Shown one piece after another: positions 7,748 to 16,851 of a DNA stretch of 64,000 nt. The translations under genes were made by a program, and so were the position numbers. The number at the start of each line of letters is the position of its first letter. Within the stretch, counting starts at the first letter, position 1. A model generated the notes under the pieces. The model was not told the DNA's origin. It searched no databases and was given only the letters and a program-made list of their open reading frames with translations. The DNA lies in NCBI RefSeq assembly GCF_024169515.1, contig NZ_JAMKCQ010000001.1, positions 2,480,001-2,544,000 on the forward strand, read 5' to 3'. The DNA is from Erwinia aphidicola. GTDB taxonomy: Bacteria; Pseudomonadota; Gammaproteobacteria; Enterobacterales; Enterobacteriaceae.

Positions 7748-8599
7748 TTACAGCCCCAGCTTAGCAAAGTCCTGCGCGTCGTGGCGCTCCGCCAGCTGCT
7801 CGTTCTCCGGGCCCCAGGTGCGGTTAACCACGCGGCCGCGTTTTACCGCCGGGCGGGCTGCCACTTCGTCGGTCCAGCGCAGCAGATTTTTGTACGATGC
7901 TGCATCAATAAACTCCGCCGCCTCATACATCAGCCCCTTCACCAGCGCGCCGTACCACGGCCACACCGCCATATCGGCAATCGTGTAATCATCCCCGGCA
8001 ATATAACGATGCTTCGCCAGCTGCTGGTCGAGCAGGTCGAGCTGTCGCTTGGCTTCCATGGTGAAGCGGTCGATAGCGTATTCGATTTTCACCGGTGCAT
8101 AGGCGTAGAAGTGGCCAAAGCCACCGCCCAGGTAAGGCGCAGCGCCCTGCAGCCAGAACAGCCAGTTCAGCGTTTCGGTGCGCGCTGCCGGGTCTTTCGG
8201 CAGGAAGTGGCCAAACTTCTCGGCGAGGTAAAGCAGGATAGCGCCGGACTCAAATACGCGGGTACCGGGAACGGTGGTGGTGTCGAGCAGCGCCGGGATT
8301 TTCGAGTTCGGGTTCAGCGCGACAAAACCGGAGGAGAACTGGTCGCTGTCGCCGATGCGGATCAGGTGCGCGTCATACTCCGCGCCCTGCACGTTTAACG
8401 CCAGCAGCTCTTCCAGCAGGATAGTCACCTTCTGACCGTTCGGCGTGCCCATCGAATAGAGCTGTAGCGGGTGCTTGCCGACCGGCAGCTCGGCGTCAAA
8501 GCGCGCACCCGCAGTCGGGCGGTTGATGCTGCCCCAGGTGCCGCCGAGGGCTTTGTTTTCGCTCCAGACTTTTGCTGGCTGATACTCTTTATCGCTCAT
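7748..8599 (-). CDS. yghU: Glutathione S-transferase, YghU type
   Basis: This 283-residue protein matches E. coli YghU closely along its length. It starts with YQPAKVW, followed by LPVGKHPLQLYS, GTPNGQKVTI in the thioredoxin-like domain, and NPNSKIPAL with the cis-Pro. Further on come VFESGAILLYLAEKFG, the glutathione-binding region, then NWLFWLQGAAPYLGGGFGHF in the helical domain, and a C-terminal RPAVKRGRVVNRTWGP. Family members bind two glutathiones and have disulfide-bond reductase and peroxidase activity in the cytoplasm. It stands alone, reading leftwards. A GC hairpin (7715-7737) follows its stop. A degenerate copy of its 3' third lies 0.6 kb beyond. Confidence 0.92.
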   Translation of the reverse strand: MSDKEYQPAKVWSENKALGGTWGSINRPTAGARFDAELPVGKHPLQLYSMGTPNGQKVTILLEELLALNVQGAEYDAHLIRIGDSDQFSSGFVALNPNSKIPALLDTTTVPGTRVFESGAILLYLAEKFGHFLPKDPAARTETLNWLFWLQGAAPYLGGGFGHFYAYAPVKIEYAIDRFTMEAKRQLDLLDQQLAKHRYIAGDDYTIADMAVWPWYGALVKGLMYEAAEFIDAASYKNLLRWTDEVAARPAVKRGRVVNRTWGPENEQLAERHDAQDFAKLGL

Positions 8600-8731
8600 A
8601 ATTTACACGGCCTTATTAAGTAGTGATGGAGTAAACGTAGTTGAACAGGGTGGTTTATGCGATTAGGTATAGCATTGCGTGCGCGTTGGCGTTTACCCTC
8701 AAAGAGCACTGTTAAACAAGGAGAGCGTTAA

Positions 8732-9370
8732 ATGGATAACGTGGATCTTGCCGCTTCAGGGCTGACCCTAAGCGCAGACGGGCGCACCTGCTGTGCCTGG
8801 CAGCCTGCCATGCCGCATTACCACGATAGCGAGTGGGGGCGGGTGGTGGTGGATGACATCCTACTGTTTGAAAAAGTGTGCCTGGAAGGATTTCTCTCCG
8901 GCATGTCGTGGAAGATGATTTATAACAAGCGCGATAACTTCCGCCGGGCGTTTGCCGGCTTTGATTTTCGTCAGGTGGCGCGCTTCGACGATGAGGATAT
9001 CGCCCGGCTGATGGCGGATAAGGGCATCGTGCGCAACCGCGCTAAAATCCTCTCGACCATTAATAATGCGCAGCGGGCCATCGAGCTGGTGGACGAAGCG
9101 GGTTCGCTGGCGGCGTGGTTCTGGCAGTTTGAGCCTGCGGCGGACCAGCGCCCGGCGCAGGTTGACCTGGCGTACTGGCAGACGGTGAAAACCTGCCCGG
9201 AAGCGCAGGCGATGTCAAAAGCGCTAAAAAAACGCGGCTGGACGTGGGTGGGGCCGGTGGCGACCTACTCGCTGATGCAGGCGCTCGGGCTGGTGAACGA
9301 TCATCTGGCAGGCTGCTGCATTCGGGCCGAGTGCGAGGCCGAACGATCGGCTGCGATAAGACCGTCCTGA
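8732..9370 (+). CDS. tag: DNA-3-methyladenine glycosylase I
   Basis: This 212-residue protein, with ATG at 8732 behind AAGGAGAG, belongs to the Tag family that removes 3-methyladenine from alkylated DNA. The Zn-snap residues are visible: Cys in TCCAW, His in YHDSEWG, His in NDH and Cys in GCC. The active-site Glu region is LFEKVCLEGFLSGMSW, and ALKKRGWTWVGPVATYSLMQ corresponds to the conserved late helix. The protein has about 20 extra N-terminal residues compared with E. coli Tag. In E. coli, tag is elsewhere; here it sits between yghU and prfC, 120 bases ahead of prfC. Confidence 0.88.
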   Translation: MDNVDLAASGLTLSADGRTCCAWQPAMPHYHDSEWGRVVVDDILLFEKVCLEGFLSGMSWKMIYNKRDNFRRAFAGFDFRQVARFDDEDIARLMADKGIVRNRAKILSTINNAQRAIELVDEAGSLAAWFWQFEPAADQRPAQVDLAYWQTVKTCPEAQAMSKALKKRGWTWVGPVATYSLMQALGLVNDHLAGCCIRAECEAERSAAIRPS

Positions 9371-9490
9371 CCGTTGTTTACGGCGTTTGTCGGCCATTCG
9401 GCTGAATAAGCGCCGTTGTTCATTGTTTCTCACGCCGGGATCGGCGAAAATGCCGGCCATTAATGATTTATCATCTGTAGAAGAATTTTC

Positions 9491-11080
9491 ATGTCAAATG
9501 CACCCTTTATGCAAGAGGTGGCTCGCCGCCGCACTTTTGCCATCATCTCGCACCCGGATGCCGGTAAAACCACCATCACTGAAAAAGTGCTGCTGTTCGG
9601 ACAGGCGATCCAGACCGCCGGTACGGTAAAAGGCCGCGGCTCCAACCAGCACGCCAAGTCCGACTGGATGGAGATGGAAAAACAGCGTGGTATCTCCATT
9701 ACTACCTCGGTGATGCAGTTCCCCTATCGCGATAGCCTGGTCAACCTGCTGGACACTCCGGGGCACGAAGACTTCTCCGAAGATACTTACCGTACTCTGA
9801 CGGCGGTGGACTGCTGTCTGATGGTGATCGACGCCGCGAAAGGCGTTGAGGATCGTACCCGTAAGCTGATGGAAGTGACCCGTCTGCGCGACACGCCGAT
9901 CCTGACCTTTATGAACAAGCTCGACCGTGACATCCGCGACCCAATGGAAGTGATGGACGAAGTTGAGAGCGAACTGAAAATCGCCTGTGCGCCAATCACC
10001 TGGCCAATCGGCTGCGGCAAGCTGTTTAAGGGCGTTTACCACCTGTATAAAAATGAAACCTACCTGTACCAGACCGGTAAGGGTCATACCATTCAGGAAG
10101 TGCGCGTGGTTAAAGGGCTGGATAACCCGGAGCTGGACGCCGCCATCGGTGAAGATCTCGCCGGGCAGCTGCGCGATGAGCTGGAGCTAGTGCAGGGCGC
10201 ATCGCACGAGTTTGACCGCGAGCTGTTCCTGGCAGGCCAGCTGACCCCGGTGTTCTTCGGGACTGCGCTGGGTAACTTTGGCGTTGACCATATGCTCGAC
10301 GGGCTGGTTGAGTGGGCGCCATCGCCGATGCCGCGCGATACCGATCTGCGCACCGTCACCGCTGCCGATGAGAAATTTACCGGCTTCGTGTTTAAGATTC
10401 AGGCCAACATGGACCCGAAACACCGCGACCGCGTGGCGTTTATGCGCGTGGTGTCCGGTAAATATGAAAAAGGCATGAAGCTGCGCCAGGTGCGCACCGG
10501 TAAAGATGTCACCATCGCCGACGCGCTGACCTTTATGGCCGGTGACCGTTCGCACGTGGAAGAGGCCTATCCGGGCGATATTATTGGCCTGCACAACCAC
10601 GGCACCATCCAGATCGGCGACACCTTTACCCAGGGTGAGAACATGAAGTTCACCGGTATTCCGAACTTCGCCCCGGAGCTGTTCCGCCGCATCCGCCTGC
10701 GCGACCCGCTGAAGCAGAAACAGCTGCTGAAAGGGCTGGTGCAGCTGTCTGAAGAGGGCGCCGTGCAGGTGTTCCGTCCGGTCCACAACAACGATCTGAT
10801 CGTGGGCGCGGTGGGTGTCCTGCAGTTCGACGTGGTGGTTGCGCGCCTGAAAAGCGAATACAACGTGGAAGCGATCTACGAAGCGATTAACGTCTCTACC
10901 GCCCGCTGGGTAGAGTGCAGCGACGCGAAGAAGTTTGATGAGTTCCAGCGTAAGAATGAAGTTAACCTGGCGCTCGACGGCGGCGATAACCTGACCTACA
11001 TCGCGCCAACCATGGTGAACCTCAACATTACCCAGGAGCGTTATCCTGACGTGGTGTTCCGTAAAACCCGCGAGCATTAA
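9491..11080 (+). CDS. prfC: Peptide chain release factor 3
   Basis: RF3 is the GTPase that strips RF1/RF2 from the ribosome after termination. The 529 residues equal the E. coli length. GTPase motifs are intact: SHPDAGKTT (residues 20-28), RGISITTS in the switch I region, DTPGHEDF (switch II) and FMNKLDRD. Later domains include [20 protein letters not shown] and the C-terminal [20 protein letters not shown]. It has its own start context and is followed by a strong hairpin terminator. Confidence 0.97.
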   Translation: MSNAPFMQEVARRRTFAIISHPDAGKTTITEKVLLFGQAIQTAGTVKGRGSNQHAKSDWMEMEKQRGISITTSVMQFPYRDSLVNLLDTPGHEDFSEDTYRTLTAVDCCLMVIDAAKGVEDRTRKLMEVTRLRDTPILTFMNKLDRDIRDPMEVMDEVESELKIACAPITWPIGCGKLFKGVYHLYKNETYLYQTGKGHTIQEVRVVKGLDNPELDAAIGEDLAGQLRDELELVQGASHEFDRELFLAGQLTPVFFGTALGNFGVDHMLDGLVEWAPSPMPRDTDLRTVTAADEKFTGFVFKIQANMDPKHRDRVAFMRVVSGKYEKGMKLRQVRTGKDVTIADALTFMAGDRSHVEEAYPGDIIGLHNHGTIQIGDTFTQGENMKFTGIPNFAPELFRRIRLRDPLKQKQLLKGLVQLSEEGAVQVFRPVHNNDLIVGAVGVLQFDVVVARLKSEYNVEAIYEAINVSTARWVECSDAKKFDEFQRKNEVNLALDGGDNLTYIAPTMVNLNITQERYPDVVFRKTREH

Positions 11081-11087
11081 TCTTCCC

Positions 11088-11123
11088 AGGTCCGCCCCTA
11101 CTGTAGGGGCGGACCTTGTTTTT
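11088..11123 (+). terminator. prfC terminator made from a GTAGGGG-family palindrome
   Basis: The arms AGGTCCGCCCCTA and TAGGGGCGGACCT pair perfectly around a three-base loop (11088-11116). A TGTTTTT run follows, giving a textbook intrinsic terminator. The arms belong to the interspersed repeat family seen across the window. A second, looser palindrome of the same type (GGGCCGTTC...GATCGGCCCCTAC) follows at about 11160-11189. Confidence 0.75.
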
Positions 11124-11424
11124 CGGTCCGCCCGCCGGCCAGTGCCAGTTTGTAATAAGGGCCGTTCGAAAAAAAGATCGGCCCCTACAATCTACAGACT
11201 CCTCCTAAACAACCTCTTTTCTGCTGCTTTATCCATCAATTCAACTACTCTCCCCGGTGAAATCCTGATTACCGTCTATATTCATTTCTACAGGACGCAA
11301 AATATGCGGCGCGGTTGCTGCAACGTTCACGGGCTAAGCTCCATCTGGCCGACAACTACAGCCACGCCGTTTGTGGCTGAAAAGCTCACCGTTGTGAGTG
11401 GTACTAATCAAAAGGAACGAATCG
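11124..11424. other. prfC-osmY intergenic region
   Basis: About 300 bases with no gene. The left third holds the second repeat palindrome. The remainder should carry the osmY promoter; CTATATT near 11276 could be a sigma-S type -10 element, but this is weak. The ribosome site AAAGGAACG stands just before the osmY ATG. Confidence 0.4.
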
Positions 11425-12039
11425 ATGATCAACACTAAGATTGCAAAAACTCTGATGGCGGTAATGGTAGGTTCGGTACTGGCTGGTGGCTCTGCGATGG
11501 CAGCGGACACTATGACGGGCAAAGCGGAGTCTACCGCCGACAGCGCGGGTTCGAAAATCGATAGCTCAATGAAAAAAGTCGGTGGCTACATGGACGACAG
11601 CGGCGTAACGGCGAAGGTGAAAGCAGCCCTGGTCGATGACGAAGCGATTAAAAGTACCGATATTTCTGTCGAAACCCACAGTGGCGTTGTCACTCTGAAC
11701 GGCTTCGTGACTTCCCAGGACCAGGCCGAGAAGGCTGTAGCGGTCGCGGGTAAAGTTGAAGGCGTGAAATCGGTTAGCGACAAACTACACGTAAAAGACA
11801 GCACTAAGCAGACAATGAAAGGTTACGCTGGAGATACGGCAACAACCTCTGAAATTAAAGCTAAACTGTTAGCAGATGACATCGTACCGTCACGTAATGT
11901 GAAAGTGGAAACCACCAATGGCGTGGTGCAGCTGTCCGGTACGGTGAAAACGCAGGCGCAGTCAGAACGCGCTGAAGGTATTGCCAAGGCCATTGATGGC
12001 GTGAAAAGTGTTAAAAACGATTTAGTGGTTAAATCGTAA
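11425..12039 (+). CDS. osmY: Osmotically induced periplasmic BON-domain protein
   Basis: The 204-residue protein starts at ATG 11425 (MINTKIAKT) behind AAAGGAACG; an earlier in-frame GTG lacks a good ribosome site. A signal peptide ends at SAMA-ADT (about residue 26). Two BON domains follow, each with the [15 protein letters not shown] / [14 protein letters not shown] core and the SVKSVSDKL / VKSVKNDL ending. BON domains bind phospholipid surfaces. OsmY is a sigma-S and osmotic stress protein of the periplasm, and here it keeps the prfC-osmY-ytjA order of E. coli. Confidence 0.95.
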   Translation: MINTKIAKTLMAVMVGSVLAGGSAMAADTMTGKAESTADSAGSKIDSSMKKVGGYMDDSGVTAKVKAALVDDEAIKSTDISVETHSGVVTLNGFVTSQDQAEKAVAVAGKVEGVKSVSDKLHVKDSTKQTMKGYAGDTATTSEIKAKLLADDIVPSRNVKVETTNGVVQLSGTVKTQAQSERAEGIAKAIDGVKSVKNDLVVKS

Positions 12040-12163
12040 TTACCCGGCGGCCTTCGCTCTGCGGGGGCCACCACTGTCACACCTGCAAAGAATAACGTTC
12101 AGCCACAAGCCGTGAGCTGAATGATAAAAACAGTTTGAATACACTACTGGTAAGGAGAGGCTT

Positions 12164-12325
12164 ATGTTTCGTTGGGGTATTATCTTCCTGATTATCGCAC
12201 TGATTGCAGCTGCGTTAGGGTTTGGTGGTCTGGCTGGTACAGCAGCATGGGCAGCAAAAATTGTCTTCGTTGTCGGTATCATTATCTTCCTGGTCAGCCT
12301 GTTTACCGGTCGTAAAAAACTCTAG
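12164..12325 (+). CDS. ytjA: Small membrane protein YtjA (DUF1328)
   Basis: A 53-residue protein starting at ATG 12164 behind AAGGAGAGG. Nearly the whole chain is hydrophobic and forms two membrane helices ([19 protein letters not shown] and [15 protein letters not shown]), with a GRKKL tail. It matches E. coli YtjA in sequence type and position, between osmY and yjjU. Its function is not known. Confidence 0.9.
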   Translation: MFRWGIIFLIIALIAAALGFGGLAGTAAWAAKIVFVVGIIIFLVSLFTGRKKL

Positions 12326-12380
12326 TTTCCAAACGTTACATCTGAGAGCAAGAAGCGCCTCACAGATTTGACTGATAACA

Positions 12381-12412
12381 GGTATCCTCTCTTTTTCATC
12401 TGAGAGGATACC
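12381..12412 (+). promoter_or_regulatory. Hairpin covering the yjjU ribosome binding site
   Basis: GGTATCCTCT (12381-12390) is a perfect inverted match to AGAGGATACC (12403-12412), with a 12-base loop. The right arm contains the AGAGGA ribosome site of yjjU, whose TTG start is at 12417. Folding would hide that site. Confidence 0.5.
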
Positions 12413-12416
12413 TGGC

Positions 12417-13469
12417 TTGGGCATACGCATCCCGATAACCCTCGGCAATATCGAGCCGCTGGCGTTAAAACCTTTCACCCCGGGCAGAATTGCTCTGGTG
12501 TGCGAAGGGGGTGGGCAGCGCGGTATCTTCACCGCGGGAGTGCTGGATGAGTTTCAGCGTGCTCACTTCAATCCTTTCGACCTGATGCTCGGCACCTCCG
12601 CCGGGGCACAAAACCTTTCCGCTTTCGTCTGCGCACAGCCCGGCTACGCGCGGCGCGTCATCACCCGCTACACCACCAGTAAACTGTTTTTTGACCCGAT
12701 GCGCTTTGTGCGCGGTGGTCATTTGATCGATCTCGACTGGCTGGTGGATATTACCCGTTCTGAGTTCCCGCTGGCGCTCAGCGCTGCCGAAAAAATGTTT
12801 GCTGACGGGCGCGAATTTTATATGTGCGCCTGCCGTAGCGACGACTACACCCCAAGCTACTTCGCGCCGACGGCGGATAACTGGCACGACATTATTAAAG
12901 CCTCCAGCGCTATTCCCGGTTTTTATCGCCCCGGGGTGGATCTGGCGGGCGTCAGCTATCTGGACGGCGGTATTCGGGATGCGATCCCGGTGCGTGAAGC
13001 GGCGCGGCGCGGGGCAGATACCATTGTGGTGATCCGCACGGTCCCCTCTCAGATGACCTATACTCCGCAGTGGCTGAAGCGCGTGGAGCGCTGGCTGAGT
13101 GAGGGCGCTTTGCAGCCGCTGATCAACATTATGCAGGTGCACGAAGAGAGCTATCACCAAATCCAGAGCTTTATCGATAACCCGCCGGATAATCTGCGCA
13201 TTATTGAGATCTACCCGCCACGCCCGCTCGCCAGTATGGCACTCGGCAGCCGGGTCGCCTCACTGAATAAAGATTATCATCTGGGCCGCCGCTGCGGGCG
13301 TTACTTCCTCGCCACCGTCGGCCAGTGGCTGAATGGCGGTGACAGCGTGGTGCGTCGCCATATTGTGGTGCCTCCTGCGCCGGTGGCGAATGAGCCGGAT
13401 CGCCAGGGGATTATTCTCGACCCGCTGGTGGGTAATGAAACCGATTACGATAAAGGATCGCTGGCATGA
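12417..13469 (+). CDS. yjjU: Patatin-like phospholipase family protein YjjU
   Basis: A 350-residue cytoplasmic patatin-family hydrolase. The oxyanion motif is CEGGGQRGIFTAGVLDEF, the nucleophile elbow is LGTSAGAQN (GxSxG) and the catalytic Asp lies in YLDGGIRDAIPV. The start is TTG 12417, which gives the same MGxRIPxTLGNI N-terminus as in E. coli. The last bases overlap the yjjV start (ATGA), so the two genes are translationally coupled. The substrate is unknown. Confidence 0.92.
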   Translation: MGIRIPITLGNIEPLALKPFTPGRIALVCEGGGQRGIFTAGVLDEFQRAHFNPFDLMLGTSAGAQNLSAFVCAQPGYARRVITRYTTSKLFFDPMRFVRGGHLIDLDWLVDITRSEFPLALSAAEKMFADGREFYMCACRSDDYTPSYFAPTADNWHDIIKASSAIPGFYRPGVDLAGVSYLDGGIRDAIPVREAARRGADTIVVIRTVPSQMTYTPQWLKRVERWLSEGALQPLINIMQVHEESYHQIQSFIDNPPDNLRIIEIYPPRPLASMALGSRVASLNKDYHLGRRCGRYFLATVGQWLNGGDSVVRRHIVVPPAPVANEPDRQGIILDPLVGNETDYDKGSLA

Positions 13470-14242
13470 CAATGCGTTTTGTCGATACCCACTGTCACTT
13501 TGATTTTCCGCCGTTTGTCGGTGACGAGGCCGCCAGCCTGGCGCGTGCCGCCGCTGCCGGGGTGGAGAAGATCATTGCGGTGGGCGTGTCGGCGCAGCGC
13601 TTTGCCGGCGTGCTGGCGCTGGCAAAGCAGCATGACGCTGTCTATGCCGCGCTGGGCATGCACCCGATGGCGATTGCCGAACACGGTGAGCCGCAGCTGG
13701 CAGCGCTGGAGCAGCAGCTAAAATCACGCCCGCCAAAGCTTGTGGCGATCGGGGAGATCGGCCTCGATCTGTTTATCGAAAACCCGCAGTTTGAACGCCA
13801 GCAGGCGCTGCTGGATGCGCAGCTGCGGCTGGCGCGTGATTACGATCTGCCGGTGATCCTGCATTCGCGCCGCACCCATGACAAACTGGCGCTGCACCTG
13901 CGGCGCATTGCGCTGCCGCGCCGTGGCGTGGTGCACGGCTTTGCCGGCAGCGAACAGCAGGCGCTGGCCTTTATTCGCGCCGGATATTCTATTGGCGTCG
14001 GTGGCACCATCACCTATGAACGCGCCAGCAAAACCCGCAATACCCTTGCCCGCCTGCCGCTCTCTTCGCTGCTGCTGGAAACCGACTCCCCCGATATGCC
14101 GCTGCAGGGCTTTCAAGGCCAGCCCAACCGCCCGGAACGGGTAAAAGAGGTGTGGCAGGCCCTGTGTGAACTGCGCCCCGAATCCCCTGAGCAAATTGCT
14201 GAAACCCTGCGCCAAAACACCCGCACGCTCTTTGGCCTGTGA
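13466..14242 (+). CDS. yjjV: TatD-family metal-dependent hydrolase YjjV
   Basis: A 258-residue TatD-like metallohydrolase. It has the metal-binding FVDTHCHFDFPP start, GEIGLDLF, ILHSRRTHDKL, VVHGFAGS and LLLETDSPDMPLQGFQGQPN. TatD relatives are metal-dependent deoxyribonucleases or deacylases; the substrate of YjjV itself is unsettled. ATG 13466 overlaps the yjjU stop, and a second ATG two codons on (13472) is possible. In E. coli yjjWI follow; here the deo control region follows directly. Confidence 0.92.
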   Translation: MTMRFVDTHCHFDFPPFVGDEAASLARAAAAGVEKIIAVGVSAQRFAGVLALAKQHDAVYAALGMHPMAIAEHGEPQLAALEQQLKSRPPKLVAIGEIGLDLFIENPQFERQQALLDAQLRLARDYDLPVILHSRRTHDKLALHLRRIALPRRGVVHGFAGSEQQALAFIRAGYSIGVGGTITYERASKTRNTLARLPLSSLLLETDSPDMPLQGFQGQPNRPERVKEVWQALCELRPESPEQIAETLRQNTRTLFGL

Positions 14243-14289
14243 AGCACGGGCTACACTTCTGAGAGACCTGTTTTGCCTTGAAGATGAAA

Positions 14290-14305
14290 TGTTATAATTA
14301 TAACA
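14290..14305. promoter_or_regulatory. Upstream DeoR operator
   Basis: TGTTATAATTATAACA is a perfect 16-base palindrome. It differs from the E. coli DeoR site (TGTTAGAATTCTAACA) at one symmetrical pair. It contains TATAAT and may cover a deoP1-like promoter. Confidence 0.75.
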
Positions 14306-14368
14306 TTTTCCAATGGCTCGCTGTGGCCGCCTTACTGCGCGCCGTTCCGGGCGTAATGGCGGTTAAAT

Positions 14369-14384
14369 TGTGATTGCTGTCACT
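14369..14384. promoter_or_regulatory. CRP site 2 of the deo promoter
   Basis: TGTGATTGCTGTCACT fits the CRP consensus TGTGA-N6-TCACA in nine of ten positions. It lies exactly 52 bases upstream of the second site, the spacing known for E. coli deoP2. TGCAAT and TGCAAC (about 14390-14405) between the two sites are candidate CytR contacts. Confidence 0.65.
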
Positions 14385-14420
14385 ATTCATGCAATAATGG
14401 TGCAACTGTCATCTTTTTAA

Positions 14421-14436
14421 TGTGAAACTACCCGCA
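14421..14436. promoter_or_regulatory. CRP site 1 of the deo promoter
   Basis: TGTGAAACTACCCGCA has a perfect left arm and a weak right arm. Its centre (14428.5) lies 41.5 bases before 14470, where a TATAAT at 14458-14463 would start transcription. This is the class II geometry of deoP2. Confidence 0.55.
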
Positions 14437-14454
14437 AAATAGCTCGCCACGGGC

Positions 14455-14470
14455 TGTTATAATTTTAACA
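14455..14470. promoter_or_regulatory. DeoR operator overlapping the deo -10 element
   Basis: TGTTATAATTTTAACA is palindromic except at the centre and nearly identical to the upstream operator 165 bases away. It contains the -10 TATAAT, so bound DeoR would block RNA polymerase. Two sites in cis would allow looping by the oligomeric repressor. Confidence 0.75.
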
Positions 14471-14519
14471 TTATCAGGTGCGCTGACCGTGCCTGCTGCT
14501 AAATTGTCTGGAGACAACC

Positions 14520-15299
14520 ATGTCCGATGTAAAAACTCAGGCGCTGCGCGCGCTGCAGCTGATGGATCTCACCACCCTGAACGACGATGACACCGATGCG
14601 AAAGTGATCGCGCTGTGCCATCAGGCGAAATCCCCGGCCGGAAACACCGCCGCCATCTGCATCTACCCGCGCTTTATCCCGATTGCGCGTAAAACGCTGC
14701 GCGAGCAGGGTACCCCGGATATCCGCATCGCTACCGTCACCAACTTCCCACACGGTAACGACGATATTGATATCGCGCTGGCGGAAACCCGTGCTGCTAT
14801 CGCTTACGGCGCGGACGAAGTGGACGTGGTATTCCCGTACCGTGCGCTGATTGCCGGTAATGAAACCGTCGGCTTCGAGCTGGTAAAAGCCTGTAAAGAT
14901 GCCTGCTCTGCGGCAAACGTGCTGTTAAAAGTGATTATTGAAACCGGTGAGCTGAAAGAGGAAGCGCTGATCCGTAAAGCCTCCGAAATTGCCATCAAAG
15001 CGGGTGCGGACTTTATCAAAACCTCGACCGGTAAAGTGCCGGTCAATGCGACGCCAGAAGTCGCAGAGATTATGATGCGCGTGATTGCCGAGCAGGGCGT
15101 GAAGCAGCAGGTGGGCTTTAAGCCTGCTGGCGGCGTGCGCACCGCTGACGATGCGGCGATCTACCTCAAGCTGGCCGATGACATCCTGGGGGCGGGGTGG
15201 GCCGATGCGCGCCATTTCCGCTTTGGCGCTTCCAGCCTGTTAGCCAGCCTGCTGAACGCGGCAGGGCACAGCGGTGCAACCAGCGACAGCAAATATTAA
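14520..15299 (+). CDS. deoC: Deoxyribose-phosphate aldolase
   Basis: First gene of the deo operon, 259 residues as in E. coli. It splits 2-deoxyribose 5-phosphate into acetaldehyde and glyceraldehyde 3-phosphate. The Schiff-base Lys lies in [14 protein letters not shown], and further conserved parts are [22 protein letters not shown] and [14 protein letters not shown] 14520 follows GGAGACAACC. It is separated from deoA by 175 bases of palindromic repeats. Confidence 0.97.
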   Translation: MSDVKTQALRALQLMDLTTLNDDDTDAKVIALCHQAKSPAGNTAAICIYPRFIPIARKTLREQGTPDIRIATVTNFPHGNDDIDIALAETRAAIAYGADEVDVVFPYRALIAGNETVGFELVKACKDACSAANVLLKVIIETGELKEEALIRKASEIAIKAGADFIKTSTGKVPVNATPEVAEIMMRVIAEQGVKQQVGFKPAGGVRTADDAAIYLKLADDILGAGWADARHFRFGASSLLASLLNAAGHSGATSDSKY

Positions 15300-15440
15300 T
15301 TCCGGCATGCGGGTCAGGCATGCCTGACCCCTACGACGGTGCATAACTCGCCGCCGTCGGGCATGCCGATGCGAGACGGCGGCACAGGCAAACGTGCTGT
15401 TTACCCGCAGGGGCCGGGCATGCCCGGCCCGTAAATCCGT
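15300..15440. repeat. Palindromic repeats between deoC and deoA
   Basis: Two or more GC-rich palindromes of the window-wide family: GGGTCAGGCATGCCTGACCC followed by CTAC at about 15309, and GGGCCGGGCATGCCCGGCCC near 15412. Between them are the arms CGCCGCCGTC and GACGGCGGC. Their place inside the operon could adjust deoC message level relative to deoA. Confidence 0.7.
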
Positions 15441-15474
15441 TGTTCGATTTTCAACTTAAATACCGGGGGTTAGC

Positions 15475-16797
15475 GTGTTCCTGCCACAAGAAATTATTCG
15501 CAAAAAACGTGATGGTCAGGCGCTGAGCGAAGAAGAGATCCGCTTTTTTATCAACGGCGTGCGCGACAACACGGTGTCAGAAGGGCAGATTGCCGCGCTG
15601 GCAATGACCATCTACTTCCACGATATGTCGCTGCCGGAGCGCGTGGCGCTGACCATGGCGATGCGTGATTCTGGTTCGGTACTGAACTGGAAGGCGCTGA
15701 ACCTCAATGGCCCGGTGGTGGATAAGCACTCCACCGGCGGCGTCGGCGACGTGACCTCGCTGATGCTGGGCCCGATGGTGGCGGCCTGCGGCGGCTACGT
15801 GCCGATGATCTCCGGGCGTGGCCTGGGGCACACCGGCGGCACGCTGGACAAGCTGGAAGCGATCCCCGGTTTTGACATTTTCCCGGAAGATGACCGCTTC
15901 CGTCAGATTATTAAAGACGTTGGCGTGGCGATTATCGGCCAGACTAACTCGCTGGCGCCGGCGGATAAACGCTTCTACGCCACGCGCGATATCACCGCGA
16001 CCGTCGACTCTATTCCGCTGATTACCGCCTCGATCCTCGCGAAAAAACTGGCTGAAGGGCTGGATGCACTGGTGATGGATGTGAAAGTGGGGTCCGGCGC
16101 GTTTATGCCGACCTATGAACTGTCGGAATCGCTGGCGCAGGCGATAGTCGGCGTGGCCAACGGCGCGGGTTGCAAAACCACCGCGCTGCTGACCGATATG
16201 AACCAGGTGCTGGCCTCCAGCGCCGGCAATGCGCTGGAAGTGCGCGAAGCGGTGCAGTTCCTCACCGGGGCTTACCGCAACCCGCGCCTGCTGGAGGTGA
16301 CGATGGCGCTGTGCAGCGAAATGCTGATCTCCGGCGGCCTGGCCGCGACGGCGCAGGAGGCGCAGGCGAAGCTGCAGGCGGTGCTGGACAATGGCCGTGC
16401 CGCCGAAATCTTCGGCCGCATGGTGGCGGCGCAAAAAGGTCCGCTGGACTTTATCGAGCGTATGGACCACTACCTGCCCGCGCCGATGCTGAGCAAAGCG
16501 GTGTATGCCGACCGGCCGGGCATCGTCGGTGCCATGGATACGCGCGCGCTGGGAATGGCCGTGGTGTCGATGGGCGGCGGGCGTCGTCGTGCCAGCGACA
16601 GCATTGATTACAGCGTTGGCTTCAGCGAGATGGCGCAGCTGGGCGACAGCGTTGATGCGCAGCGCCCGCTGGCAGTGATCCACGCGGCGACGGAAGCCAG
16701 CTGGCAGGAAGCCGCCGCCGCCGTGAAGCGCGCGGTGGCGGTGGGCAGTGAACAGCCGCAGGTAACGCCGGTTATCTATCGCAGAATCTCGCAATAA
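15475..16797 (+). CDS. deoA: Thymidine phosphorylase
   Basis: A 440-residue enzyme, the E. coli length, converting thymidine and phosphate to thymine and deoxyribose 1-phosphate. The family signature is [19 protein letters not shown], with [17 protein letters not shown] for phosphate binding. The start is GTG 15475 after a GGGGG stretch. The pyrimidine contacts [16 protein letters not shown] and [13 protein letters not shown] are intact. It is the second deo operon gene. Confidence 0.97.
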   Translation: MFLPQEIIRKKRDGQALSEEEIRFFINGVRDNTVSEGQIAALAMTIYFHDMSLPERVALTMAMRDSGSVLNWKALNLNGPVVDKHSTGGVGDVTSLMLGPMVAACGGYVPMISGRGLGHTGGTLDKLEAIPGFDIFPEDDRFRQIIKDVGVAIIGQTNSLAPADKRFYATRDITATVDSIPLITASILAKKLAEGLDALVMDVKVGSGAFMPTYELSESLAQAIVGVANGAGCKTTALLTDMNQVLASSAGNALEVREAVQFLTGAYRNPRLLEVTMALCSEMLISGGLAATAQEAQAKLQAVLDNGRAAEIFGRMVAAQKGPLDFIERMDHYLPAPMLSKAVYADRPGIVGAMDTRALGMAVVSMGGGRRRASDSIDYSVGFSEMAQLGDSVDAQRPLAVIHAATEASWQEAAAAVKRAVAVGSEQPQVTPVIYRRISQ

Positions 16798-16851
16798 CGA
16801 GTATTCTGTTCTGATCGCATTTTTTTAATGCCAATCGCGCAGGAGACCAGG

